DNA of 6,349 nucleotides from Bacteroidota bacterium (GCA_030831005.1 JAURLW010000015.1:1-6349); one strand, 5' to 3'. Positions 1 through 6,349 are shown, counted from the first letter of the stretch. The notes: generated by a model from the sequence alone, not told the origin. Program-made: numbers and translations.

Positions 1-396
1 ACCGAAGATGCAAAAGGAATAGATACACAAATGGTTTCTGCTTTAGATTTAAATTGGAGGTCTATAGCTGTGCAATTTTGGGATACGGATATTAGTGATA
101 GTAGTTTCAGATCTAAATACGTAGTCAATACGTTTCAAGATCCTAGTATGCAAACGATGACATTGTATTATGAAGCTAAAGATGAACAATTGGTAACCCA
201 AGTTTTACAAGTAGTGGTAGATTTATTAAATAAGAAAATTAAATCTATTTTTATCACAGCAAACAAAACACGAAATGGTTTGCATTTGGTTCAGAAGTTG
301 TTGTACAAGCCACTTAAAACCATACAAATTCAAGAAGAACTTTATTTGCCATCTGGAGTTACGCAAAAGAGCACCACGAGTTATATATTTATGTAA
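1..396 (+). CDS. 3' end of an unrecognised protein (C-terminal 131 residues)
   Basis: The reading frame is open from the first base of the window to a TAA at 394-396, so this is most likely the C-terminal part of a longer protein. An in-frame ATG at 31 would give a complete 121-residue protein, but no convincing ribosome site or promoter box favours it. I do not recognise the family. The visible part has no cysteine and no obvious signal peptide or membrane helix. It alternates short hydrophobic and polar stretches, including WRSIAVQFWD, MQTMTLYYEA and KIKSIFITAN, and ends in a Thr/Ser-rich YLPSGVTQKSTTSYIFM segment. This suggests a mainly beta or alpha/beta fold, which is inference. The stop lies only 2 bases before the uvrC start, which suggests cotranscription and possibly translational coupling. 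That spacing does not by itself imply a repair function. Confidence 0.6.
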   Translation, partial: TEDAKGIDTQMVSALDLNWRSIAVQFWDTDISDSSFRSKYVVNTFQDPSMQTMTLYYEAKDEQLVTQVLQVVVDLLNKKIKSIFITANKTRNGLHLVQKLLYKPLKTIQIQEELYLPSGVTQKSTTSYIFM

Positions 397-398
397 TT

Positions 399-2207
399 AT
401 GACGAAAGAAGAATTTGCTAAAATTGCTCCTGCTATTCCATCCGGACCGGGTTGCTACAAGTATTTCAATCAGGCAAATCAATTGATCTATGTAGGCAAA
501 GCAAAAAGTCTCAACAAACGAGTACGCTCTTATTTCTCCAAAAATCATGATAATTATAAGACCAAGAAATTGGTAGATCAAATTCATACGATTGAATTTA
601 CAGTTACCCATACCGAACACGATGCTTTATTGTTAGAAAATTCATTAATCAAACATTATCAGCCTCGTTATAATATCTTACTAAAGGACGATAAAACTTA
701 TCCTTATATCGTAATTAAAAAAGAAGCATTTCCACGCATTTATTTCACGCGTCGTTATACAAAAGATGGATCTGAATATATTGGTCCATTTACAGATGTA
801 GTTACGGCTAGGGCTTTAGTCGATTTGTTAAAAGAGAATTTACCTATCCGTTCTTGCAATCTCAATTTATCGCCAGCATCTTTAGCTAAGAAAAAATATA
901 AGGTTTGCTTAGAATATCATTTAGGAAATTGTAAAGGTCCATGCGAAGGCTTTCAATCAGAAAGCGATTATGAGCATTATATTCAGCATATTAGAAAGGT
1001 GCTTAAGGGAGATGTGCAACAAGTTATTAAAGATTTAAAGCAAGAGATGCAGCAATTGTCTGCGGCTATGAAATACGAACAAGCAGCTATTTTAAAATCT
1101 AAAATAGAAGCTTTACAACGTTATCAAACAAAATCTACGGTTGTAAATCCTAATATTGGCAATGTAGATGTAATTTCTTTAATGCGCGATGGAGATCAAG
1201 TATTTGTTAATTATATGATGGTAGCAGCTGGTGCTATCTTGTATGCTAAATCGATACAATTGACGGCGCAGTTTGAGGAGACTGAAGAAGATATTTTATC
1301 GCAATGTGCATTGCAAATGCGAACCTTATTTCAAAGTAATGCTACTACGATTATTGCACCCATACCTTTTATTACTGTTGAAGAGGTAAACGTTTTAGTC
1401 CCTAAATCGGGTGATAAGAAAGCGTTATTAGACTTAAGTATAAAAAATACCATTGCATTCTTAAATGAAATAAAAAAGAAAGATGCATTGGTATTAGGTG
1501 CCGGCATAAAGCAACCTATGGAGACCTTGCATTTAATGCAATCCTCGTTGAAATTAAAAGAATTGCCTGTGCATATTGAGTGTTTTGATAATTCTAATTT
1601 TCAAGGTTCTTTTCCTGTAGCCGCTATGGTTTGTTTTAAAAATGGAGTAGCTTCTAAAAAAGATTACCGAAGATTTCATATTAAAGCAGTAGAGGGTATC
1701 AATGATTTTGCTTCAATGAGCGAAATTGTTTATAGGCGATACAAACGCTTATTAGAGGAGCAAGCGCCATTGCCTCAATTAGTCATAATTGATGGTGGTA
1801 AAGGGCAATTGAGTGCTGCCATTGCATCGCTTGAAAAATTAGATTTAATGGGTAAACTCACGGTAGTGGGATTAGCAAAGAGAGAAGAATCCATATTTTT
1901 TCCTAATGATCAAGTGCCCTTACAATTGCCTTATGATGCCCCTGAGCACTTATTGATTAGAGCTATTAGAGATGAAGTGCATCGCTATGGTATTACCTTC
2001 CATAGAAACACAAGAAGTAAGGGTGTGTTTAAAAACGAATTAGAAGCAATTCCGGGTATTGGTTCCAAGACCATTGAGGCGCTTTTGCAATCCTTCAAAT
2101 CGGTAACCAAAATAAAACAACTTACTCAACGAGAATTGGCTTTGGCGGTTGGAAGTGCCAAAGCACGTGTTGTATGGGAGTTTTTCCATAAGCAAATGGA
2201 AGAATAA
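399..2207 (+). CDS. uvrC: UvrABC system protein C (excinuclease ABC subunit C)
   Basis: UvrC is the cytoplasmic nuclease of nucleotide excision repair that cuts on both sides of a lesion loaded by UvrA/UvrB. At 602 residues it is the usual full length. The GIY-YIG domain (about 14-95) makes the 3' cut; it shows GCY at 18-20, the YVG of the second motif at 31-33, Arg41 and the probable metal ligand Glu80. Cysteines 153, 170, 178 and 182 match the four-cysteine pattern reported to hold an Fe-S cluster in UvrC. A UVR helix pair (about 205-240) should contact UvrB. The RNase H-like domain for the 5' cut has Asp396 (ECFDNSN), Asp464 (IIDGGKGQL) and His527 (RDEVHR). A tandem helix-hairpin-helix DNA-binding region starts at about 546 (LEAIPGIGSKT). 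All key residues are present and the frame is intact. The ATG at 399 lies 2 bases after the preceding stop and places the first domain correctly; no Shine-Dalgarno is seen, as is normal in Bacteroidota. No promoter box of its own is evident. The 51 bases after it carry the next gene's promoter and no clear terminator. Confidence 0.98.
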   Translation: MTKEEFAKIAPAIPSGPGCYKYFNQANQLIYVGKAKSLNKRVRSYFSKNHDNYKTKKLVDQIHTIEFTVTHTEHDALLLENSLIKHYQPRYNILLKDDKTYPYIVIKKEAFPRIYFTRRYTKDGSEYIGPFTDVVTARALVDLLKENLPIRSCNLNLSPASLAKKKYKVCLEYHLGNCKGPCEGFQSESDYEHYIQHIRKVLKGDVQQVIKDLKQEMQQLSAAMKYEQAAILKSKIEALQRYQTKSTVVNPNIGNVDVISLMRDGDQVFVNYMMVAAGAILYAKSIQLTAQFEETEEDILSQCALQMRTLFQSNATTIIAPIPFITVEEVNVLVPKSGDKKALLDLSIKNTIAFLNEIKKKDALVLGAGIKQPMETLHLMQSSLKLKELPVHIECFDNSNFQGSFPVAAMVCFKNGVASKKDYRRFHIKAVEGINDFASMSEIVYRRYKRLLEEQAPLPQLVIIDGGKGQLSAAIASLEKLDLMGKLTVVGLAKREESIFFPNDQVPLQLPYDAPEHLLIRAIRDEVHRYGITFHRNTRSKGVFKNELEAIPGIGSKTIEALLQSFKSVTKIKQLTQRELALAVGSAKARVVWEFFHKQMEE

Positions 2208-2235
2208 ATACCTAAAAGAGAAAGCAAATGATTTG

Positions 2236-2243
2236 TATCTTTG
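2236..2243 (+). promoter_or_regulatory. Bacteroidota-type -7 promoter box (TATCTTTG)
   Basis: TATCTTTG matches the Bacteroidota -7 consensus TAnnTTTG. It sits in the 51-base gap after uvrC, 15 bases before the ATG of the DUF983 gene, so transcription would begin roughly 9-12 bases before that ATG. No TTG -33 element is present at the expected 17-23 base distance, so the assignment rests on the -7 box and its position. It suggests that the DUF983 and biotin carboxylase genes form a unit separate from uvrC, although read-through is also possible. Confidence 0.6.
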
Positions 2244-2258
2244 CGTAAATTTAATGCT

Positions 2259-2663
2259 ATGCCCAACACCACACCTTCTCATATACTTTCTATAATTAAA
2301 ATGCGTTGTCCTAATTGCAGAAAGGGTGCTATGTTTACTCAAAAAAGTATCTTCCCATTAAAAGGATTATTGATGATGCCAGAGCATTGTAGCGTATGCC
2401 ATCAAAAAATGGAGATTGAGCCTGGTTTTTATTATGGCACTGGTTATGTAAGTTATGCTTTATCGGTTGCTATGCTTGCCATATCTTTTGTATCCTATCA
2501 TTTAATATTTGGATTGTCCTACAAAGACAATAGTTTCTTTTATGCGCTGGGTTCAAGTATTAGCATCGTATTGCTTTTACAACCCATAACAATGCGTTTG
2601 TCGAGAGTATTGTATTTAAACATGTTTGTTAAATTTGGCAAAGGCAGTTCTTTAAATTCTTAA
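2259..2663 (+). CDS. DUF983 family zinc-ribbon inner-membrane protein
   Basis: This encodes a 134-residue membrane protein of the DUF983 family, whose biochemical function is not known. The N-terminal part carries two cysteine pairs, CPNC at 17-20 and CSVC at 44-47, a spacing that suggests a small zinc ribbon on the cytoplasmic side. The conserved-looking EPGFYYGTGYVSYA stretch (54-67) leads into a first membrane helix at about 64-86. A second helix spans about 93-111, followed by a basic, aromatic tail (RLSRVLYLN). I chose the ATG at 2259. An in-frame TTG at 2241 would add six residues, but it lies inside the TATCTTTG promoter box and is unlikely to be transcribed as a start. The stop is 13 bases before the biotin carboxylase start, so the two are probably cotranscribed. 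No functional link between them is established. The family call is firm; the role is unknown. Confidence 0.88.
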   Translation: MPNTTPSHILSIIKMRCPNCRKGAMFTQKSIFPLKGLLMMPEHCSVCHQKMEIEPGFYYGTGYVSYALSVAMLAISFVSYHLIFGLSYKDNSFFYALGSSISIVLLLQPITMRLSRVLYLNMFVKFGKGSSLNS

Positions 2664-2676
2664 TTAGTTTCATTGT

Positions 2677-4155
2677 ATGAATAAAATTCTTGTTGCCAAT
2701 AGAGGAGAAATTGCGTTACGTATTATGCGTACAGCTAAAGAAATGAACATCAAAACTGTAGCTGTTTATTCAGAAGCAGATAGAGCTATGCCTTTTGTTC
2801 GTTTTGCAGATGAAGCCTATTGTATTGGTCCTGCAGCTTCTTCGCAATCGTATTTGTTGGCGGATAAAATAATTCAGGTTGCTAAAGAGTGTAATGCAGA
2901 TGCCATTCACCCTGGCTACGGATTCTTGAGCGAAAATGCACAATTTTCAAAGGCAGTTTCAGATGCAGGTTTAATTTTTATTGGTCCTTCAGCCCAGTCC
3001 ATTGAGATTATGGGTAGTAAAATTTCTGCTAAGCAAGCGGCTAAGAAATTTGGTGTACCAATGGTGCCGGGTACAGAAGATCCTTTACAAAGTGTAGAAG
3101 AGGCGATTGCAATTGCTGCTGGCATTGGGTATCCCATTTTAATTAAAGCATCTGCTGGCGGTGGTGGTAAAGGTATGCGTGTTGTAAATTCAGAAGCAGA
3201 ATTAGCAGAACAAATGCAATTGGCTAAAAGTGAAGCCCTAAGTGCTTTTGGTAATGATGATGTATTTATAGAAAAATATGTAGCAGCGCCTAAACATATT
3301 GAAATTCAATTGATGGGTGATCAACATGGAAATTATGTGTATTTGTTTGAACGCGAATGTTCTATCCAACGACGCCATCAAAAATTAATTGAAGAAGCAC
3401 CTTCTTCTTGTTTAACCTCTTCAATTAGAGAAGCAATGGGCACATGTGCTGTTGCTGTTGCAAAAGCCTGTGGCTACTATGGTGCAGGTACGGTAGAGTT
3501 TTTAGTAGATGAGCAATTAAATTTCTATTTCTTAGAAATGAATACGCGCTTACAAGTTGAACATTGTGTAACGGAGATGATTACGGGTATAGATTTAGTT
3601 AAAGCACAAATAGAAGTTGCTCGAGGCGAAGTGTTGTCATTTAAGCAAGAAGATTTAGCTATAAATGGGCACGCTATTGAGCTACGTGTTTGTGCAGAAG
3701 ATCCTTATAATAATTTCTTGCCGGATACGGGTAAGTTAGAATTGTATACTGTGCCAAAAGGACCTGGAGTGCGTGTTGATGATGGTTATGAGCAAGGTCA
3801 GGCTATTCCTATTTATTATGATCCAATGATAGCTAAGTTAATTGTGCATGCTCCTACGCGTAATGAAGCGATACAAAAAATGAGTAGAGCTATAGATGAG
3901 TATCATATTAAAGGCATTCAAACTACTTTGCCTTTTGGTAAATGGGCTATTCATACAGATGCTTTTTCTAAGGGCAATTTTGATACCAAATTTATAGATA
4001 CCTACTTTAAAAGTGAGTTTTTGCAAAGCGAGGATGTAGCTACTCAAGAAGTAGCGGCTCAAGTAGCCTTATATATTTGGGAACAAGAAAAATTAAAAAA
4101 TAAAAAGCTTCCGCTTCAAGGAACAGGAAATAAAAAGAAATTCCCTAAAAGTTAA
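2677..4155 (+). CDS. accC: Biotin carboxylase subunit of an acyl-CoA (acetyl-/propionyl-CoA) carboxylase
   Basis: This ATP-grasp enzyme carboxylates biotin on a carrier protein using ATP and bicarbonate, the first half-reaction of acetyl-CoA or propionyl-CoA carboxylase in the cytoplasm. Its 492 residues comprise an N-terminal domain (1-113, starting NKILVANRGEIALRI), an ATP-grasp domain (about 114-310) and a C-terminal biotin carboxylase domain (about 333-440). Residues aligning with known active-site positions are Lys115, Lys157, the glycine-rich lid GGGGKGMR (161-168), Glu274, Glu287, Arg291, Gln293, Val294, Glu295 and Arg337. The RVCAEDPYNNFLPDTG stretch resembles propionyl-/methylcrotonyl-CoA carboxylase alpha subunits more than classical AccC (which has INAEDP...PSPG), so the symbol is tentative. 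Position 297 is Cys where the family normally has Pro (VEHPVTE). The protein ends before any biotinyl domain and instead has a Lys-rich tail (about 473-492). No carrier or carboxyltransferase gene lies nearby. The start matches the family N-terminus exactly, without a visible Shine-Dalgarno. Transcription ends at the hairpin directly downstream. Confidence 0.94.
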   Translation: MNKILVANRGEIALRIMRTAKEMNIKTVAVYSEADRAMPFVRFADEAYCIGPAASSQSYLLADKIIQVAKECNADAIHPGYGFLSENAQFSKAVSDAGLIFIGPSAQSIEIMGSKISAKQAAKKFGVPMVPGTEDPLQSVEEAIAIAAGIGYPILIKASAGGGGKGMRVVNSEAELAEQMQLAKSEALSAFGNDDVFIEKYVAAPKHIEIQLMGDQHGNYVYLFERECSIQRRHQKLIEEAPSSCLTSSIREAMGTCAVAVAKACGYYGAGTVEFLVDEQLNFYFLEMNTRLQVEHCVTEMITGIDLVKAQIEVARGEVLSFKQEDLAINGHAIELRVCAEDPYNNFLPDTGKLELYTVPKGPGVRVDDGYEQGQAIPIYYDPMIAKLIVHAPTRNEAIQKMSRAIDEYHIKGIQTTLPFGKWAIHTDAFSKGNFDTKFIDTYFKSEFLQSEDVATQEVAAQVALYIWEQEKLKNKKLPLQGTGNKKKFPKS

Positions 4156-4162
4156 TAGTACC

Positions 4163-4190
4163 AAAAAAGAGGCTGTTAAGCCTCTTTTTT
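4163..4190. terminator. Bidirectional intrinsic terminator between convergent genes
   Basis: A perfect inverted repeat pairs 4163-4174 (AAAAAAGAGGCT) with 4179-4190 (AGCCTCTTTTTT) around a 4-base GTTA loop, giving a 12-bp stem with a GAGGC/GCCTC core. On the plus strand the stem runs into T4185-T4191, a U-tract that would end the biotin carboxylase transcript 8 bases after its stop codon. The A-run at 4163-4168 supplies the U-tract for the minus-strand glutathione peroxidase transcript. The last base of the hairpin is part of the peroxidase stop codon (4190-4192). Confidence 0.93.
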
Positions 4191-4732
4191 TATTTCTCAA
4201 TTGCTTGAATAATTGCTGCATCTAATGGATCTACACCTGGACTGAACATTTGAATTAGATTCCCTTTTTCATCTAACAAGTATTTCTGAAAATTCCATTT
4301 TACACTGCTATTTTCAACATGATTATATTTCTTTTGAGTGAGCCATTGGTAAATAGGCGCCATATCATTGCCTTTTACACTTATTTTAGCAGCCATCACA
4401 AAACTAACACCGTAGTTTTTCTGACAGAACTCTGCAATTGTAGCATTGTCGCCAGGTTCTTGCCACAAGAAATTATTAGCTGGAAAACCTACAATCACTA
4501 ATTGGTCTTTATAGCGCTGATGCAAAGCTTCTAAGTTTTTATATTGAGGTGTATATCCGCATTTTGATGCCGTATTTACTATCAATATTTTTTTGCCTTT
4601 AAAGGAAGCAAAATTAATAACACTTTCGTCTAATGCTTTTACTTTAAAATCATAGATAGATTTTGGAATTGGTTGTGCGTCCGTAGACTTGCTAAATAAA
4701 GAAAATAAAAAGCCCATAAGTAAGATTCTCAT
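4190..4732 (-). CDS. Exported glutathione peroxidase-family thiol peroxidase
   Basis: This is a 180-residue thioredoxin-fold peroxidase of the glutathione peroxidase family, which reduces hydrogen peroxide or organic hydroperoxides. The peroxidatic cysteine is Cys58 in NTASKCGYTPQY. The rest of the catalytic tetrad is Gln91 (LWQEPG), Trp146 and Asn147 (KWNF). Cys103 in EFCQKNYGV matches the resolving cysteine of thioredoxin-dependent members, so thioredoxin-like proteins are more likely reductants than glutathione (inference). The frequent cysteine of the FPCNQF motif is Ala85 here (FPANNF). Residues 1-19 look like a short Sec signal peptide: Arg2, a hydrophobic core at 3-13 and a possible cleavage after Ala19 in STDAQP. 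There is no lipobox, so a periplasmic location is likely. The start at 4732 was chosen; Met6 (4717) would still leave a hydrophobic but uncharged leader. No TAnnTTTG box is seen on this strand upstream. It is convergent with the biotin carboxylase gene and divergent from the lipoprotein gene. Confidence 0.95.
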   Translation of the reverse strand: MRILLMGFLFSLFSKSTDAQPIPKSIYDFKVKALDESVINFASFKGKKILIVNTASKCGYTPQYKNLEALHQRYKDQLVIVGFPANNFLWQEPGDNATIAEFCQKNYGVSFVMAAKISVKGNDMAPIYQWLTQKKYNHVENSSVKWNFQKYLLDEKGNLIQMFSPGVDPLDAAIIQAIEK

Positions 4733-4823
4733 TGAGTTAGATTTAATAAATGGTTAGGATAATTTTAAGTGAAATTACTTCATTTTTAGTGGTTTGAATG
4801 TTAAAAATATAGATAATTACTGC

Positions 4824-4831
4824 TATTTTTG
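4824..4831 (+). promoter_or_regulatory. Putative -7 promoter box (TATTTTTG) of the lipoprotein gene
   Basis: TATTTTTG fits the Bacteroidota -7 consensus TAnnTTTG and ends only 7 bases before the ATG at 4839, so the predicted transcript would have a leader of almost zero length. A TTTG at 4793-4796 is 27 bases upstream, further than the usual -33 spacing, so no good -33 partner exists. The rest of the 4733-4838 gap is AT-rich. I found no minus-strand box (CAAAnnTA) for the divergent peroxidase gene and no clear operator. Confidence 0.4.
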
Positions 4832-4838
4832 AAAGGAA

Positions 4839-6257
4839 ATGAAAATTAGGTTTAATAGATGGGGAATGAGTATTTGCTGGCTATTTATGGCAGCATGTGC
4901 TAATATAGTTCCGCCTGATGGTGGCGAGAAGGATATCCTGCCACCTAAGCTTGTCTCGCAATCCTTGAAAGACTCTTTATTGTCTGTGAAGCCTAATCAG
5001 TTGAGTTTGCAGTTCGATGAATACATTACGGTAGCTGATGCCCAAAAGGAAATTACTATGAGTCCGAGTATAGATGCTCCACTTACCGTTTCCTATACCT
5101 ATAAAAAAATTACTGTTGCATGGCCCGATTCCGTATTATTACCCAATACTACCTATCGTTTGCATTTTGGCAATGCCATAAAAGATCTTAACGAAGGAAA
5201 CGTTTATCAGCGCAATGCTTTTCTTTTTTCTTCTGGCTCTTATTTTGATAGTTTACAATTGTCGGGCAGTGTTTGGGATGCTGCAACCGGTATTCCGGAT
5301 ACCACAGCCATTGTTTTGCTATTTAATTTTGATAGAGATAGTTCCATCTTTTCGGCTAAACCTTTTTATCAAACAAAGCTTAATCCTTCTGCGCGTTTCA
5401 AGTTCGATGGCTTATCGGCACATGCTTATGCTGTAGTAGCTTTAAAAGACGCCAATAGTAATGGCGCTATAGATAAAGGTGAGAAGTTTGCCTTTCTTCA
5501 ATCTTTAGTAAATCCAGCAAACCATAAAGGTCCCTTAGTTTTACGTTTGTTCAAAGAAGAAGAATCAGCTAATTCCAAAAAGCCGACTATGATACCACCG
5601 CCATCTACTGCGGATAATAAAAAAGCATTTATAACAACAGTTTTTGTTGACACGAGTGATCGCACAAAACGAGTGCAAGATTTAAATGCACCGCTTATCG
5701 TGGGTGTTTCTGCCAAGGCATTAAAAGTAAACAAGCAACAATTATTACTTAGTAGAGATAGTGCAGCTGCTTTTGTAGAAACAGATTTTGAACTCCAGCA
5801 AGATACCGCAAGCCATTTGCAGTTTGTGTTAAATACACATTGGCTCCCAGAAACCAACTATGAATTGCGCTTGCTTAAAGGTTTGTTTGAAGATTCTTTA
5901 GGTAGAAAGTCTGCAGCGGCTATTTATAAATTTAAGACTAAAAGAGAAGATGATTACGCGCAACTCAATATTCAAATTTCCGATACCTTTTTTAATAGAA
6001 ATGCTAAGCTGCAAATTTTTTACCAAGATAAGTTATGGAAACAATTGTCCATAGATCAAACGCGTTTTCAATTTAAATATTTGGATCCGGGGAAGTACAG
6101 TTTCATTATTTTTGAAGATGCCAATAAGAATGGCAAGTGGGATACAGGAGATTATCAACTTAAAAAACAGCCCGAACAACTTTGGCAACATGAATCTACC
6201 ATTCAGACAAAGCCATCGTGGGAATATATTATAGACTTTAAACCTTTTACTAATTAA
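4839..6257 (+). CDS. Ig-like (Big_5/SbsA-type) domain lipoprotein
   Basis: This encodes a 472-residue envelope lipoprotein of a type common in Bacteroidota and with no established function. The N-terminus has a basic region (KIRFNR), a hydrophobic core (10-19) and a lipobox-like FMAAC with the lipidated Cys20. The mature start CANIVPPDGGEKDILPP carries the P/G-rich, acidic linker typical of this family. Residues about 33-133 form a bacterial Ig-like Big_5 domain (LSLQFDEYITV; PNTTYRLHFG.AIKDLNEGN). Residues about 137-235 look like a beta-sandwich ending in the acidic loop DANSNGAIDKGE (204-215). A second Big_5-like segment (about 270-370) contains LPETNYELRLLKGLFEDSLGR. A final beta domain repeats the loop as DANKNGKWDTGD (427-438). 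The loops resemble calcium-binding DxNxNGxxD motifs. The region at about 245-265 is a Lys/Pro/Ser-rich linker. Met1 is preferred over Met10 because only it gives a charged signal-peptide start. AAAGGA lies almost directly against the ATG. The next gene starts 12 bases after the stop, so the two are probably one unit. Confidence 0.88.
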   Translation: MKIRFNRWGMSICWLFMAACANIVPPDGGEKDILPPKLVSQSLKDSLLSVKPNQLSLQFDEYITVADAQKEITMSPSIDAPLTVSYTYKKITVAWPDSVLLPNTTYRLHFGNAIKDLNEGNVYQRNAFLFSSGSYFDSLQLSGSVWDAATGIPDTTAIVLLFNFDRDSSIFSAKPFYQTKLNPSARFKFDGLSAHAYAVVALKDANSNGAIDKGEKFAFLQSLVNPANHKGPLVLRLFKEEESANSKKPTMIPPPSTADNKKAFITTVFVDTSDRTKRVQDLNAPLIVGVSAKALKVNKQQLLLSRDSAAAFVETDFELQQDTASHLQFVLNTHWLPETNYELRLLKGLFEDSLGRKSAAAIYKFKTKREDDYAQLNIQISDTFFNRNAKLQIFYQDKLWKQLSIDQTRFQFKYLDPGKYSFIIFEDANKNGKWDTGDYQLKKQPEQLWQHESTIQTKPSWEYIIDFKPFTN

Positions 6258-6269
6258 TAAACCATTCGT

Positions 6270-6349
6270 ATGAGAATTTCAATTGTATTATCCTCATTGC
6301 TCATAGCATCGCAAGCTTATGCTATAAAATATCCGACAGGAAAGTTACA
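6270..6349 (+). CDS. 5' end of an exported protein of unknown function (cut by window end)
   Basis: An ATG 12 bases after the lipoprotein stop opens a frame that stays open to the window end (26 full codons). The peptide starts MRISIVLSSLLIASQAYA and continues IKYPTGKL. Arg2, a hydrophobic core at about 3-12 and an AYA motif at 16-18 make a good Sec signal peptide, cleaved after residue 18. No lipobox cysteine is present. Too little of the mature protein is visible to name a family. The short gap suggests cotranscription with the Ig-like lipoprotein, so the two may act together in the envelope (inference). No Shine-Dalgarno is seen. Confidence 0.65.
   Translation, partial: MRISIVLSSLLIASQAYAIKYPTGKL

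Noticed and set aside
2241..2258. TTG start adding six residues to the DUF983 protein
   Set aside because: The TTG is part of the TATCTTTG promoter box, so it would lie upstream of the transcript start; the ATG at 2259 fits better.
2040..2342. 100-codon open frame on the minus strand across the uvrC end and DUF983 start
   Set aside because: It lies opposite two well-supported genes, has no recognisable domain and is a shadow frame.
2630..2637. TAAATTTG, a TAnnTTTG match with a TTG (2610-2612) 17 bases upstream, just before the biotin carboxylase gene
   Set aside because: It fits the Bacteroidota promoter pattern, but it lies inside the DUF983 coding sequence in AT-rich DNA where such matches arise often by chance; without transcript data I do not call it a promoter.
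4266..4290. Ala for Cys in the FPCNQF-type motif of the glutathione peroxidase (Ala85) and the wider question of a missing catalytic residue
   Set aside because: The true catalytic residues Cys58, Gln91, Trp146 and Asn147 and the resolving Cys103 are present; FPANNF-like variants are known among bacterial members, so it is not a defect. (The coordinates mark the conserved WNF region used for this check.)
5498..5857. 119-codon open frame on the minus strand inside the lipoprotein gene
   Set aside because: Its Ser/Thr/Val-rich translation mirrors the lipoprotein coding strand and it has no domain or promoter; a shadow frame.
1..6349. Mobile element, CRISPR, defence island or RNA gene
   Set aside because: No transposase or integrase, direct-repeat array, tRNA/rRNA-like structure or long inverted repeat was found; base composition looks even across the genes and all frames are intact.

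Overview
The window is AT-rich, gene-dense chromosomal DNA that looks like a member of the Bacteroidota, probably the Chitinophagaceae/Sphingobacteriia side. Four things support this. There are almost no Shine-Dalgarno sequences before the starts. Two upstream regions carry TAnnTTTG -7 boxes typical of the phylum. One gene encodes an Ig-like (Big_5) lipoprotein of the 'CAN-x-PPxGGxxD' type. Another encodes a DUF983 protein of the short two-helix form. The species call is inference; no rRNA or other marker is present.

Layout, left to right. (1) The 3' end of an unrecognised gene (1-396) runs with a 2-base gap into uvrC (399-2207), the incision nuclease of nucleotide excision repair; the two are probably cotranscribed. 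(2) A -7 promoter box at 2236-2243 precedes a small zinc-ribbon membrane protein (DUF983, 2259-2663). This is followed after 13 bases by a biotin carboxylase subunit of an acyl-CoA carboxylase (2677-4155). (3) A strong symmetric hairpin (4163-4190) ends this unit and also serves the convergent glutathione peroxidase gene on the minus strand (4190-4732), whose stop codon overlaps the hairpin. (4) A 106-base divergent intergenic region (4733-4838) with a second -7 box (4824-4831) leads to a 472-residue Ig-like lipoprotein (4839-6257). Twelve bases further on begins a secreted protein cut by the window end (6270-6349).

The genes do not form an obvious single pathway. They are DNA repair, acyl-CoA carboxylation, peroxide detoxification in the envelope, and surface or periplasmic lipoprotein functions, arranged as short housekeeping transcription units. 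I see no mobile element, CRISPR array, tRNA/rRNA, long repeat, frameshift or defence system. The points most worth a second look are the orphan biotin carboxylase with an altered active-site-loop residue and basic tail, the nearly leaderless promoter/start arrangement of the lipoprotein gene, and the paired Asp/Asn-rich loops in that lipoprotein.
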